From NCBI RefSeq assembly GCF_004614165.1, contig NZ_SPVG01000046.1, positions 1 through 34,580 of the forward strand: DNA of 34,580 nucleotides, given 5' to 3'. Source of the stretch: Duganella callida (lineage in GTDB: Bacteria; Pseudomonadota; Gammaproteobacteria; Burkholderiales; Burkholderiaceae_D). Numbering within the stretch: the first letter of the stretch is position 1; the number at the start of each line of letters is the position of its first letter. Below, piece after piece: positions 6,820 through 15,381 of this stretch. The position numbers and the translations under genes are program-made. The notes below the pieces were generated by a model that saw nothing but the letters and a program-made list of their open reading frames with translations, was not told the origin of the DNA and ran no database searches.

Positions 6820-9044
6820 GTGCGCCGTTGTCATCGCCATCGCGCCGCCGTTTCGTCGCGGCCGGCGGCGCGCTGGTGCTGAGCTTCCCCCTGGGGCCGG
6901 CGCTGGCCGCCGACAAGCCCGGCCTGCCCGGCAGCCTGAAGACCGAACCGATGCTGGACGCCTGGATCCGCATCGATGCCGCCGGCGCCATCGCCGTCTG
7001 CACCGGCAAGGCCGAGCTCGGGCAGGGAATCAAGACCGCGCTGCTGCAGTTGGCCGCCGAAGAACTGCTGGTGGCGCCATCGCGCCTTACCCTGATCACC
7101 GCCGACACCGTCCGCACGCCCGATGAGAAATACACGGCCGGCAGCCATTCCATGCAGGACAGCGGCACCGCCATCCGCCATGCCGCCGCCCAGGTGCGCG
7201 TCCTGTTGCTGGGCCTGGCCGCACAACGGCTGGACGTGGCGGCCGCGCAGCTGCGGGTGGCCGACGGCGTCATCACCGCGCCGGACGGCCGCCGCGTCGG
7301 CTACGGCGAACTGCTGGCCGGCCAGCAGCTGCACGTGCGGGCGCAGCCGCAATCCACGCTGATCGACCCGGCGCAGCACCGCGTGGTCGGCAAACCGCTG
7401 CAGCGCATCGATATCCCGGCCAAGGTCAGCGGCGGCGCCGCGTACGTGCACGACCTGCGCCTGCCCGGCATGGTGCACGCGCGCGTGGTGCGTCCGCCGG
7501 CCCCGGGGGCGCGCTTGCTGGCGCTGGACGACGCCACAGTGCGGCAACGCCGCGGCGTGCTGCAGGTGGTGCGCGACGGCAGCTTCGTTGGCGTCGTCGC
7601 TGACGGCCAATACCAGGCCATCAAGGCCGCCGCCGCGTTGGCGCAAGCCTGCCGCTGGAGCGCCGCGCCACCGCTGCCCGATCAGCGCGCGCTGTACGAC
7701 GATCTGCTGGCCGCGCCCGCGCAGACCACGGTGATCGCGCGCCAGGGGACGGTCGGCACGACCAGCGCCGCCGGCACGCCGGGCACGTCAGCACGGACGC
7801 TGACGGCGCGCTACCGTCGCCCGTTCCAGCTGCACGCCTCGCTCGGTCCGTCCTGCGCGGTGGCGCAATACGTCGACGGCAGCTATACCGTGTGGACCCA
7901 CAGCCAGGGCGTCTACCCGCTGCGCACGGCGCTGGCGGAAATGCTGGGCGTAAAGGAGGAGCGCATCCGCTGCATCCACATGGAAGGCGCGGGCTGCTAC
8001 GGCCACAACGGCGCCGACGATGTCGCCGCCGACGCCGTGCTGCTGGCGCGCGCCCTGCCGGGCCGCCCGGTGCGGGTGCAGTGGATGCGCGAAGATGAAC
8101 ACGGCTGGGAACCCTACGGACCGCCGATGGTGGCCGAGGCGCAGGCCACGCTGGACCCCGGTGGCGCCATCATCGGCTGGCAGTACCAGGTCTGGAGCCC
8201 GCCGCACAACGCGCGGCCCGGCAAGGCCGGCAACCTGCTGGCCGCCACTCATCTGGCCAAGCCATTCGCGCCGCCGCCGGCCAAGCCGATCCCGCAGCCG
8301 GAAGGCGGCGGCGACCGCAACGCCGTGCCGCTGTACGCGCTGCCCAACCTGCAGGTCACGCACCACTTCCTGCCGCGGGCGCCGATGCGGGTGTCGGCGT
8401 TGCGCTCGCTGGGCGCCTATTGCAACGTGTTTGCGATCGAAAGCTTCATGGACGAACTGGCGCGCCTGGCGCAGAGCGATCCGGTAGCCTTCCGCCTGCG
8501 CCACATGACCGATCCGCGCGCGCAGGCGGTGATGCGCGAGGCGGCCGACCGCTTCGGCTGGCAAGCCTATCAGCGCAAACCGGGACGCGGACGCGGCTAC
8601 GCCTTCGCCCGCTACAAGAATCTGGGCGCCTACGCGGCGATCGCGCTGGAAGTCGAAGTGGCGCGCGAGTCCGGCTACGTGCGCGTGACGCGCGCGGTGG
8701 CGGCGGTGGACAGCGGCGAGGCCGTCAACCCCGACGGCATCCGCAACCAGATCGAAGGCGGCATCCTGCAGTCGCTGAGCTGGAGCCTGTGCGAGGAAGT
8801 CAGCTGGGACGCGCTGGGCATCACCAGCCGCGACTGGGCCGGCTACCCGATCCTGCGCTTCCCGCAGATGCCGGACCGGGTCGAGGTGCACATCCTCGAC
8901 CGTCCCGGCCAACCCTTCCTCGGCACCGGCGAAGCGGCGCAGGGACCGGCCGCCGCCGCCCTGGCCAATGCCGTGGCCGACGCCACCGGGGTGCGCCTGC
9001 GCGATCTGCCGCTGCGCCGCGAGCGCGTCCGCGCGCAGTTGTGA
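6816..9044 (+). CDS. Molybdopterin-binding xanthine dehydrogenase family subunit (IorB-like), Tat-exported
   Basis: Large catalytic subunit of 742 residues holding the molybdopterin cytosine dinucleotide cofactor, expected to hydroxylate an aldehyde or N-heterocycle in the periplasm. The N-terminus has a twin-arginine signal (SRRRFVAAGGALVLS) ending near ALAADK. Core motifs include KAELGQGIKTAL near the N-terminus, the Mo-cofactor loop GAGCYGHNGADD, and the C-terminal GTGEAAQGP with the expected active-site Glu. The ATG overlaps the previous stop. Longer upstream readings in this frame run antiphase through the 2Fe-2S gene and are rejected. The length matches the IorB-like single-polypeptide form without fused cytochrome domains. 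The exact substrate cannot be deduced. Confidence 0.92.
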   Translation: MSAPLSSPSRRRFVAAGGALVLSFPLGPALAADKPGLPGSLKTEPMLDAWIRIDAAGAIAVCTGKAELGQGIKTALLQLAAEELLVAPSRLTLITADTVRTPDEKYTAGSHSMQDSGTAIRHAAAQVRVLLLGLAAQRLDVAAAQLRVADGVITAPDGRRVGYGELLAGQQLHVRAQPQSTLIDPAQHRVVGKPLQRIDIPAKVSGGAAYVHDLRLPGMVHARVVRPPAPGARLLALDDATVRQRRGVLQVVRDGSFVGVVADGQYQAIKAAAALAQACRWSAAPPLPDQRALYDDLLAAPAQTTVIARQGTVGTTSAAGTPGTSARTLTARYRRPFQLHASLGPSCAVAQYVDGSYTVWTHSQGVYPLRTALAEMLGVKEERIRCIHMEGAGCYGHNGADDVAADAVLLARALPGRPVRVQWMREDEHGWEPYGPPMVAEAQATLDPGGAIIGWQYQVWSPPHNARPGKAGNLLAATHLAKPFAPPPAKPIPQPEGGGDRNAVPLYALPNLQVTHHFLPRAPMRVSALRSLGAYCNVFAIESFMDELARLAQSDPVAFRLRHMTDPRAQAVMREAADRFGWQAYQRKPGRGRGYAFARYKNLGAYAAIALEVEVARESGYVRVTRAVAAVDSGEAVNPDGIRNQIEGGILQSLSWSLCEEVSWDALGITSRDWAGYPILRFPQMPDRVEVHILDRPGQPFLGTGEAAQGPAAAALANAVADATGVRLRDLPLRRERVRAQL

Positions 9045-9061
9045 TTTCAATTGTGCTCGCC

Positions 9062-9091
9062 TTGTTCCGTTCGGCAAACTCTGGCTTAATA
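9062..9091 (+). promoter_or_regulatory. Possible sigma70-type promoter for the vgrG unit
   Basis: In the 81-bp gap before vgrG, TTGTTC (9062-9067) and TTAATA (9086-9091) are 18 bp apart, a plausible -35/-10 pair. The pair leaves a leader of about 30 bases containing GGAG (9117-9120) before the ATG. The gap is visibly AT-richer than its flanks, suggesting vgrG is transcribed independently of the preceding hydroxylase operon. Confidence 0.35.
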
Positions 9092-9125
9092 ACATGCCAA
9101 AAAAGTAATTCGTTGCCGGAGATAT

Positions 9126-12038
9126 ATGGTCATGTCAGCCTTGCTGAACGGTCTAACCCAGGATACCCGCTTGTTGCAGCTGTCCACGCCCCTGGGCGCG
9201 GATGCGCTGGTGGCCGAGTGCCTGCGCGGCGAGGAAGCCATCAGCCGGCCTTACCGGCTGACCGTGTCGGCGCTGTCGCCGGACGCCGGCATCGCGCTGA
9301 AATCGTTGCTGGGCCAGCCGGTATTGTTGCAGCTGCAGACCACCGGCGCCATGCGCCCATTTCACGGCCACGTCACCGCTGCCCGCCAGGTGGGCGCCGA
9401 TGGCGGGCTGGCGCGCTATGAGCTGACCATCGGGCCGTGGTACGCCTTTCTGGCCGCCGGCCGCGACAGCCGCGTGTTCCAGGACAAGAACGTGTTCGAC
9501 ATCCTCGACGCAATCTTCAACGGCTGGCAGGACGTCGGCAGGCTGGCCCCGGCCTGGCGCTACGATGTGGCCGACCGCAGCCTGTACACCGTGCGCTCGC
9601 TGACCTGCCAGTACCAGGAATCCAACCTGGCCTTTGCCGAGCGCCTGATGCACGAGGAAGGGCTGTTCTACTACTTCGAGCACGTAGGCGATCCGGACAG
9701 TCCTGCATTCGGCAGCCACACGCTGGTGATCGCCGACAGCAACGACAGCTTCCGGCCCAATGCCCAGGCGCAGGTGCGCTTCACCCAGCCTGGCGCCGTC
9801 ATGGCGGAAGACAGCATGGACCGCTGGCGTACCGAGCTGCGCTGGACCGCCGGCGGCGTCAGCCTCGACAGCTGGGATTACCGCAGCCTCAACACCCGCA
9901 GCGTCAGCGCCGCCAGTCCCACGGCCGCAGCCGACGCGCCGCTCAGCCGCGACACGCCGGGCGCCTATGCCTACACCTCGCGCGAGCACGGCCAGCGCGT
10001 CGCCGACCGCCAGGCCCAGGCGCTGGAGGCGGGGCGCGAAGTCCACACCGGTGCCGGCACCGTGCGCACGCTGAGCCCGGGCACCACGTTCACGCTGAAC
10101 GGCCAGGCCCAGCTCGATGCCGGCGACGAGGCCGGCCGCAACCTGGTGCTGCTGCGCGTGGTGCACATGGCGCACAACAACCTCAGCGCCGACACCCGCA
10201 GCGCCATCGACAAGGCGCTGGGCGTGGGGGCGCTGGCACAGGCCATCGATGAAGAACAGCAGGGCAGCCTGCACGCGGTCGGCGCCGGCAAGGGTGAACG
10301 GCCGCTGTATCGCAATCGCATCGATGCCATCCGCAGCGACATCCCCTACCGCAGCAGCAATGAGGATGGCCACGGTTTGCTGTTGCATCCTCGTCCGACG
10401 GCGCAGGGCCAGCAGACCGCGATCGTGGTCGGTCCGGCCGGCGCGGTGATTCACACCGACCGCGACCACCGCATCAAGGTGCAGTTCCACTGGCAGCGCG
10501 GCGAGCAGAGCCATAGCCGCCTCAACCATCCCAACGATGGCCACAGCGGCGCGCCCGGCGACGACAGCGCCGGCACCTGGGTGCGCATCGCCACCGCCAT
10601 GGCGCCGGTGGCGGGCGCGAACTGGGGCGCGGTGGCGGTGCCGCGCGTGGGCAGCGAGGTGTTGATCGATTTCATCGACGGCAATATCGACCGGCCGGTG
10701 GTGCTCGGCAGCGTCTACAACGGCAAGGGCCAGGACGACGCCCAGCACAACCAGGTGGCGCAGGGCGCCGGCGCCGCGACCGGCAATGCGCCGGCCTGGT
10801 TCCCCGGCACGGCCGCCGCGCATGCCCACGCGGCCGTGCTGTCGGGGCTGAAGTCGCAGACCATGGCGTCCAGCCAGAGCGGCAGCGGCGCCTACAGCCA
10901 GCTGGTGTTCGACGACAGTCCGGGCGAGCCGCGGCTGGCGTTGCAGCGGCACGCCGGTCCGCATCGCGGCACCGATGAACTGAATCTCGGCCATCTGCGC
11001 CACCAGACCGACAACCAGCGCCTGGCCACCGCCGGCTTCGGCGCCGAGCTCAAGACCGAGCACAGCGCCGCCGTGCGCGCCGGCCGCGGCCTGCTGCTGT
11101 CGGCCGATGCGCGCAACGGCGGCGCCGGCGCGCATCTGGACTCGCGCGAGGCGCAGGCGCAGATCGAGGCCAGTCACGAATTGCAACTCAGCCTGGCCGA
11201 CTCGGCGCAAAAGCAGAACGCCGTGCTCAAGGGCGGCAAGGCCGGCACCACGCCGGAACAGCTGCCGGCGATCGCCGATCTGGCCGCCAGCGGCAAGGTG
11301 GCCGGCAGCACGCAGGCCGGTGCCGACGGCAAGGCGCAGGCGGCCGCCTACAGCGCGGCGCAACTGCAACTGTCGGCCCCGGCCGGCATCGCGGCGGTCA
11401 CGCCGGCCAGCGCCGTGCTGCGCGCCGGCGGCAGTACCAGCCTGACAGCCGGACAGGATCTGAATTTTCTGGCCCAGGGCAACAGCCTGCACACGGTCAA
11501 GGATGGCATCAGTCTGTTCAGCTACGGCAAGGCCGGCAGCGCCGACAAGCCCAATCAGGAAACCGGCATCAAGCTGCACGCGGCCAGCGGCAAGCTCAGC
11601 GCACAAAGCCAGTCGGGCCCGACCGGGCTGACGGCGGACAAGCTGATCACGGTGGCCAGCGTCGGCAAGGGCGTGACGGTGGCCGGCAAGCAGCATGTGA
11701 TGCTGACCGCGCAGGGGGCTTATCTGAAGCTGGAAGGCGGCAACATCATGGTCCATGGCCCCGGCACGATGGCGTTCAAGGCCAGCATGAAAGAATTGAC
11801 CGGGCCGGCGGACGGCAGCGCGGGTAAACCGGTGCTGCCGCAGGCCAAGGATCTGTACAACGAAGCCTTCGTGGTGCGCGATGAGAAAACCGGCGAGCTG
11901 ATGGCCAATGTGCGCTACCGGATGGAGTCCGCCAGCGGCCAAGTGCTGGAAGGCGTCACCGATGCCGAAGGCCGTACCCAGCGCCTGTTCACCGGCAAGG
12001 CCGAGCCGATCAAGCTGTTCCTGCCCGATCACGATTAA
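9126..12038 (+). CDS. vgrG: Type VI secretion tip protein VgrG with C-terminal transthyretin-like domain
   Basis: Spike protein of the type VI secretion system, 970 residues, forming the trimeric tip that carries effectors out of the cell. Order of parts: gp27-like Rhs/Vgr region (about 10-370); gp5-like OB-fold region (about 435-530, with VPRVGSEVLIDFIDG and RPVVLGSVYNG typical of VgrG); a repetitive beta-helix needle region with DUF2345 features (about 560-895); and a tail of about 60 residues (about 911-970, VVRDEKTGELMANVRYRM...) that looks like a transthyretin/carboxypeptidase-regulatory beta domain. In enteroaggregative E. coli a VgrG transthyretin-like tail recruits its cargo effector. 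By analogy this tail would bind the product of the next gene, 21 bp downstream. GGAG stands five bases before the ATG. No other T6SS structural gene is in the window, so this is an orphan vgrG island. Confidence 0.93.
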   Translation: MVMSALLNGLTQDTRLLQLSTPLGADALVAECLRGEEAISRPYRLTVSALSPDAGIALKSLLGQPVLLQLQTTGAMRPFHGHVTAARQVGADGGLARYELTIGPWYAFLAAGRDSRVFQDKNVFDILDAIFNGWQDVGRLAPAWRYDVADRSLYTVRSLTCQYQESNLAFAERLMHEEGLFYYFEHVGDPDSPAFGSHTLVIADSNDSFRPNAQAQVRFTQPGAVMAEDSMDRWRTELRWTAGGVSLDSWDYRSLNTRSVSAASPTAAADAPLSRDTPGAYAYTSREHGQRVADRQAQALEAGREVHTGAGTVRTLSPGTTFTLNGQAQLDAGDEAGRNLVLLRVVHMAHNNLSADTRSAIDKALGVGALAQAIDEEQQGSLHAVGAGKGERPLYRNRIDAIRSDIPYRSSNEDGHGLLLHPRPTAQGQQTAIVVGPAGAVIHTDRDHRIKVQFHWQRGEQSHSRLNHPNDGHSGAPGDDSAGTWVRIATAMAPVAGANWGAVAVPRVGSEVLIDFIDGNIDRPVVLGSVYNGKGQDDAQHNQVAQGAGAATGNAPAWFPGTAAAHAHAAVLSGLKSQTMASSQSGSGAYSQLVFDDSPGEPRLALQRHAGPHRGTDELNLGHLRHQTDNQRLATAGFGAELKTEHSAAVRAGRGLLLSADARNGGAGAHLDSREAQAQIEASHELQLSLADSAQKQNAVLKGGKAGTTPEQLPAIADLAASGKVAGSTQAGADGKAQAAAYSAAQLQLSAPAGIAAVTPASAVLRAGGSTSLTAGQDLNFLAQGNSLHTVKDGISLFSYGKAGSADKPNQETGIKLHAASGKLSAQSQSGPTGLTADKLITVASVGKGVTVAGKQHVMLTAQGAYLKLEGGNIMVHGPGTMAFKASMKELTGPADGSAGKPVLPQAKDLYNEAFVVRDEKTGELMANVRYRMESASGQVLEGVTDAEGRTQRLFTGKAEPIKLFLPDHD

Positions 12039-12059
12039 CTGTTTATCGCGCACATATTT

Positions 12060-14282
12060 ATGAGTCTGGATACCGAAACCGCGGCAGCGACCGAGCCCCA
12101 CGCCAGCGGCGTGACCAACGTCCCGGCCGGCACCTTCATCGACGCTCAGGTCCATCCCGGCGAGGGCGAGCTGGTATATTGGCCCGAGCAGAACGCCTTT
12201 CTGGCACTGTACCCATTCGAGTTCCGCGAACTGCACGTCCAGGCCGACGAGCACAGCAAGAAGATCGCCGCGTTGCAGGCCGCCAACCAGAAGGTGAGCG
12301 AAGCGGCGCTGGTGCTGCGCGAGGCGCAAAAAGCCAATGTCGCCGCCGACATGAAAAAGGCGGAAGACGCGTTGAACCAGGCCCTTAACGAGATGCAACA
12401 GGCCAGTGACGACGTCAAGAAAAAGCTGGAGCCGCTCGACAAGCTCGATGCCAAGGGCGGCAACAAGATGATCGAGCTGGTGTCGTTGCGCACGCCCAGG
12501 TACAAGTCCAAGGACAAGGGCGTACCGATTTATGTCACCAGCGACAAGATCAAAAAGGTGCTGGCGGACAAACGTCTGTATCTGGTCTCGGGCGAAAAAG
12601 CCAAGCGCGAAAAGGACAAGGTGTTCAAAGGCGGCAAGCTGAATACGGAAGAAATCAAGCATCGCATCGCCGAGAAAGCGCAGTCCAAGAATTTCAAGAA
12701 GGAGTGGAAGCTCAAGCCGGACGATGCCGATGCCTACACCGGCGTGCTGACGGAATGGGCACGCACCATGAATGGCGACATCGCCAAGTTCATCGAACGC
12801 GAAACCGACGACCTGCAAAAGAAATTCAACCACAATCCCAAGGACGAACACCGCAACATCGACCTGTCGGCCGAGGCGCAGCTGATGCGCTACACCGGCG
12901 GTGCCGGCCTGGCGGTCAACTTCAAACCGTTCCAGGGCAACCTGTTCGACAAGCGCGACCGCAACTGGCCGAGCCGGTTAAAACGCGGCCTCAAATCGGC
13001 CGAATTCGGTCTCAAGGCGAATGCCAACGCCGCCTTTGCGGTGGCCGAGGGCCGCATTCATACCGAGGTCTACTGGCCGCACTACGCCGGCTACCACGCC
13101 ACCGCGCCGCTGGCCGGCGAAACGGTGGAGTTCGGCTACTGGCGGCTGTACGGCGAAATCATCCTGTCAGGCAGCGTGGGCGCCAGCGTCGCGGTGGAAC
13201 TGGGGGTGGAGGTCAGCGTCACCGGCGGCAAGCAAGGCATACGAGGCATCCCGGCCAAAAACAAGAACAAGAGCGGCGCCAAGGCGCGCGTCGGCGCCGA
13301 CGGCGAGATCGACGCGTTTGCCGGCGCCCGCGCCGGCCTCGACGCCAAGGGCGCGTTGCAATGGCTGAACCCGGAAGGCGCGGAGAGCAACGGCAAGCCG
13401 CTCAAGGTCAAGCCGGGCAAGGCGATTGCCGAATACAAGGACATGGCCAAGGTCGATGCCGGCGTGGCCGGCACGGCCGGCGCCGGCATCCGCGGCGCCT
13501 TCGCCATCAAGCACGAGAACGGCAAATTCGTCATCTACGCCAAGCTCGGCGCCTGCCTGGGCCTGGGCGGCGAGGGCTCGATCAAGTTCGAAGCCGGCAC
13601 CGACACCATCGGCGAATTCTTCAAGTGCGTGGCGTATCACCTGAAGCGGATTGATTATCACAAGCTGGGGGATGCGATCAGCCAGGAGGCATACACGGCT
13701 TACTGTCAGGTTAAATATATTATTATTTCTACCGGCAAAGACATCAAGGAGTATGCAAACAAACAGATCGATAGGTTGGAAGCGGAATTCGATAACGTGA
13801 TGAACGAAATAAACGATGCCATTGAATCAGGGTCTTCCAAAGCGCTGGAGTTTCTGCATCGTGTTCGTACTGAACTCGATAAAACTACCGGCAGCTGGCT
13901 AAGTTACGCACCACCTGAAGTGCTGGGACAACTAGGCCGACAAATTGCTGCCGTGTCGATGAGCAGTAATCCGGCCCTGCGCGACCAGGCCCCGGCCTTG
14001 ATGGCCTCGTTGCTCAGCGCACCACAAACCATCAATCATTTGGACACTGTGGCTGAGCGGATGACGGCATCGTTGGGCGACAAACAGGACAAGTCTGCCG
14101 GGTACGCGATGATCGCTGCTTGCCTCGAAAACACGCCGTACGCAGGAGATTTGCAAGATGCGCAAGTCCGTCTGGCCAACGTTACCACACCCATGTTGAG
14201 TCAACCATTCATCTGGAATAGCGAGCCTGAATTTGTTTATGCAACGATGGGCGTGGAAAACGCCATGTATGCGATGGCTTGA
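12060..14282 (+). CDS. Candidate VgrG-linked T6SS cargo effector, unknown activity
   Basis: No enzymatic family is recognised in this 740-residue protein. Visible parts: a short N-terminal region (1-55); a predicted coiled coil (about 60-135, Ala/Gln/Lys-rich); a Lys-rich segment (about 155-225); a Gly/Ala-rich region of alternating hydrophobic residues (about 280-520) with repeated SVGASVAVELGVEVSV-like and GVAGTAGAGIRGAFAI-like stretches, which could be beta strands or membrane-inserting; and a helical C-terminal part (about 540-740). It follows vgrG by 21 bp on the same strand and is followed by convergent SUMF1-fold genes, the layout of effector plus immunity. From about 13,680 the DNA becomes visibly AT-richer, suggesting a separately acquired C-terminal domain. 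There is no PAAR or Rhs core. Pore formation is a guess from the glycine-rich region. The ATG at 12060 lacks a strong ribosome site. Confidence 0.7.
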   Translation: MSLDTETAAATEPHASGVTNVPAGTFIDAQVHPGEGELVYWPEQNAFLALYPFEFRELHVQADEHSKKIAALQAANQKVSEAALVLREAQKANVAADMKKAEDALNQALNEMQQASDDVKKKLEPLDKLDAKGGNKMIELVSLRTPRYKSKDKGVPIYVTSDKIKKVLADKRLYLVSGEKAKREKDKVFKGGKLNTEEIKHRIAEKAQSKNFKKEWKLKPDDADAYTGVLTEWARTMNGDIAKFIERETDDLQKKFNHNPKDEHRNIDLSAEAQLMRYTGGAGLAVNFKPFQGNLFDKRDRNWPSRLKRGLKSAEFGLKANANAAFAVAEGRIHTEVYWPHYAGYHATAPLAGETVEFGYWRLYGEIILSGSVGASVAVELGVEVSVTGGKQGIRGIPAKNKNKSGAKARVGADGEIDAFAGARAGLDAKGALQWLNPEGAESNGKPLKVKPGKAIAEYKDMAKVDAGVAGTAGAGIRGAFAIKHENGKFVIYAKLGACLGLGGEGSIKFEAGTDTIGEFFKCVAYHLKRIDYHKLGDAISQEAYTAYCQVKYIIISTGKDIKEYANKQIDRLEAEFDNVMNEINDAIESGSSKALEFLHRVRTELDKTTGSWLSYAPPEVLGQLGRQIAAVSMSSNPALRDQAPALMASLLSAPQTINHLDTVAERMTASLGDKQDKSAGYAMIAACLENTPYAGDLQDAQVRLANVTTPMLSQPFIWNSEPEFVYATMGVENAMYAMA

Positions 14283-14284
14283 AT

Positions 14285-15241
14285 TCAGAGCGGCTTATCC
14301 GTTTTTACGACGCACCTGAAGGCGCTATCCCGGGAGCTAGAATATTTCGTGTAGGGGATCTGCTTTTTTGAAAAAGTTGGCGCCCCGCTGTAGGCAGTCC
14401 AGGAACCTACCTGGCCGTCATCTTTGCCGGCCCAACGTTGAAATGTCATGGCACTGGTATCGCTGCCCAGGAAGCCCCTGACCACGTGCTCGCTGCCTTG
14501 CGAAGGGCCGGTAGGATTTAGCTCTGGTGACGTCTCGTAATAACGTTCTCCATACCAATCAAGTACCCATTCTCTTACCAGCATCCCCATGTAGTGAATT
14601 CCGGCGGGATTAGGCGGATAACTATCAATAGCAACCAGTCCGCCGTGGCTTTGTCTGTCGGCGAACGATGGCACATTTCTTCCGGCTTCAAAGCGTCCAT
14701 TATTGGTGGCATACAGGTGGCGTTTGCCGCCACTTCTGGCAGCATATTCCCATTGCGCTTCGGTTGGTAAGTCCATTTTAAGATTTGCTTGCTGGCCCAG
14801 CCATGCACAATAATCCTTGGCTCCTTGCCAAGTGACGCCCGCCGGATAATCTGGTTTGCGATATTTTTGCGCTATTTTTTCCTGGTTGATCCGAGGTAAG
14901 CGCACCGCGGCAGTGAACAAATCAAACTGTTTGTATGTAACCGGGAATTTCGAAATGGCAAACGCATCAAGCTGTACCTTATGCAATGGTTTTGAGTTCG
15001 TTGCACTATCAAAAGCCAATCCGCCCGGATTCACCTCCGGCCCCCAGTCACCCATGTCAAATGCACCCTTGGTAAAAAAAATCATGTTTTCCCGGGATGA
15101 CGCTACCAACTCTTGAATAGAGGCGGAGCTTGGGGGCGGGTCTTGCCAATTTCCGTCAGGCAGGAGTTCGGGCTCAGTTCCCGCATGCGCAAACTGAGCA
15201 AGAGTGATGAGCAATATTGCAGAGATTGGGACGGGACGCAT
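14285..15241 (-). CDS. Secreted SUMF1-fold protein lacking FGE cysteines, candidate T6SS immunity protein
   Basis: A 318-residue protein with a clear Sec signal peptide (residues 1-20, cleavage after FAHA) and a formylglycine-generating-enzyme/SUMF1 fold. Fold landmarks are FDMGDWG near 61-67, the YPAGVTW...AKDYCAW segment (132-146), LPTEAQWEYAARSGGKRHLY (158-177), REWVLDWYG (223-231) and RDSAFRCVV (304-312). The region where true FGEs place their catalytic Cys pair (after the VVRG motif, 253-256) has no cysteine, so it is unlikely to oxidise sulfatases. It is convergent with the candidate effector gene, with stop codons 2 bp apart. Periplasmic SUMF1-like proteins beside vgrG-linked effectors suggest an immunity or accessory role; that is inference. 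The ATG at 15239-15241 gives an exact signal peptide. A TTG ten codons upstream is less likely. Confidence 0.8.
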   Translation of the reverse strand: MRPVPISAILLITLAQFAHAGTEPELLPDGNWQDPPPSSASIQELVASSRENMIFFTKGAFDMGDWGPEVNPGGLAFDSATNSKPLHKVQLDAFAISKFPVTYKQFDLFTAAVRLPRINQEKIAQKYRKPDYPAGVTWQGAKDYCAWLGQQANLKMDLPTEAQWEYAARSGGKRHLYATNNGRFEAGRNVPSFADRQSHGGLVAIDSYPPNPAGIHYMGMLVREWVLDWYGERYYETSPELNPTGPSQGSEHVVRGFLGSDTSAMTFQRWAGKDDGQVGSWTAYSGAPTFSKKQIPYTKYSSSRDSAFRCVVKTDKPL

Positions 15242-15381
15242 AGGCACGATGGAAAAATAAGATGCACACAATTATGTCATCGAAAACGATTCCCGGCTTT
15301 ACTGTTGGGGTGATTGATGCCCTCTACCTGCTGAGTTCAACGCTTGACGATATGACGACAGCACCCGGGGCGACAGGTTAG

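Noticed and set aside
9153-12851. Long open minus-strand frame (over 1,200 codons) opposite vgrG
   Set aside because: It runs antisense to an unmistakable vgrG. Its translation is His/Arg/Gly-rich with no domain, the usual shadow in GC-rich DNA.
9126-14282. Prophage tail spike instead of T6SS VgrG
   Set aside because: The gp27/gp5-OB/DUF2345 order plus cargo gene is typical of T6SS VgrG, and no phage structural, lysis or integrase gene is present.
15242-15271. TTG start extending the SUMF1-fold gene by ten residues
   Set aside because: The internal ATG at 15,239-15,241 gives a textbook signal peptide; the extension would bury it, and there is no ribosome site.
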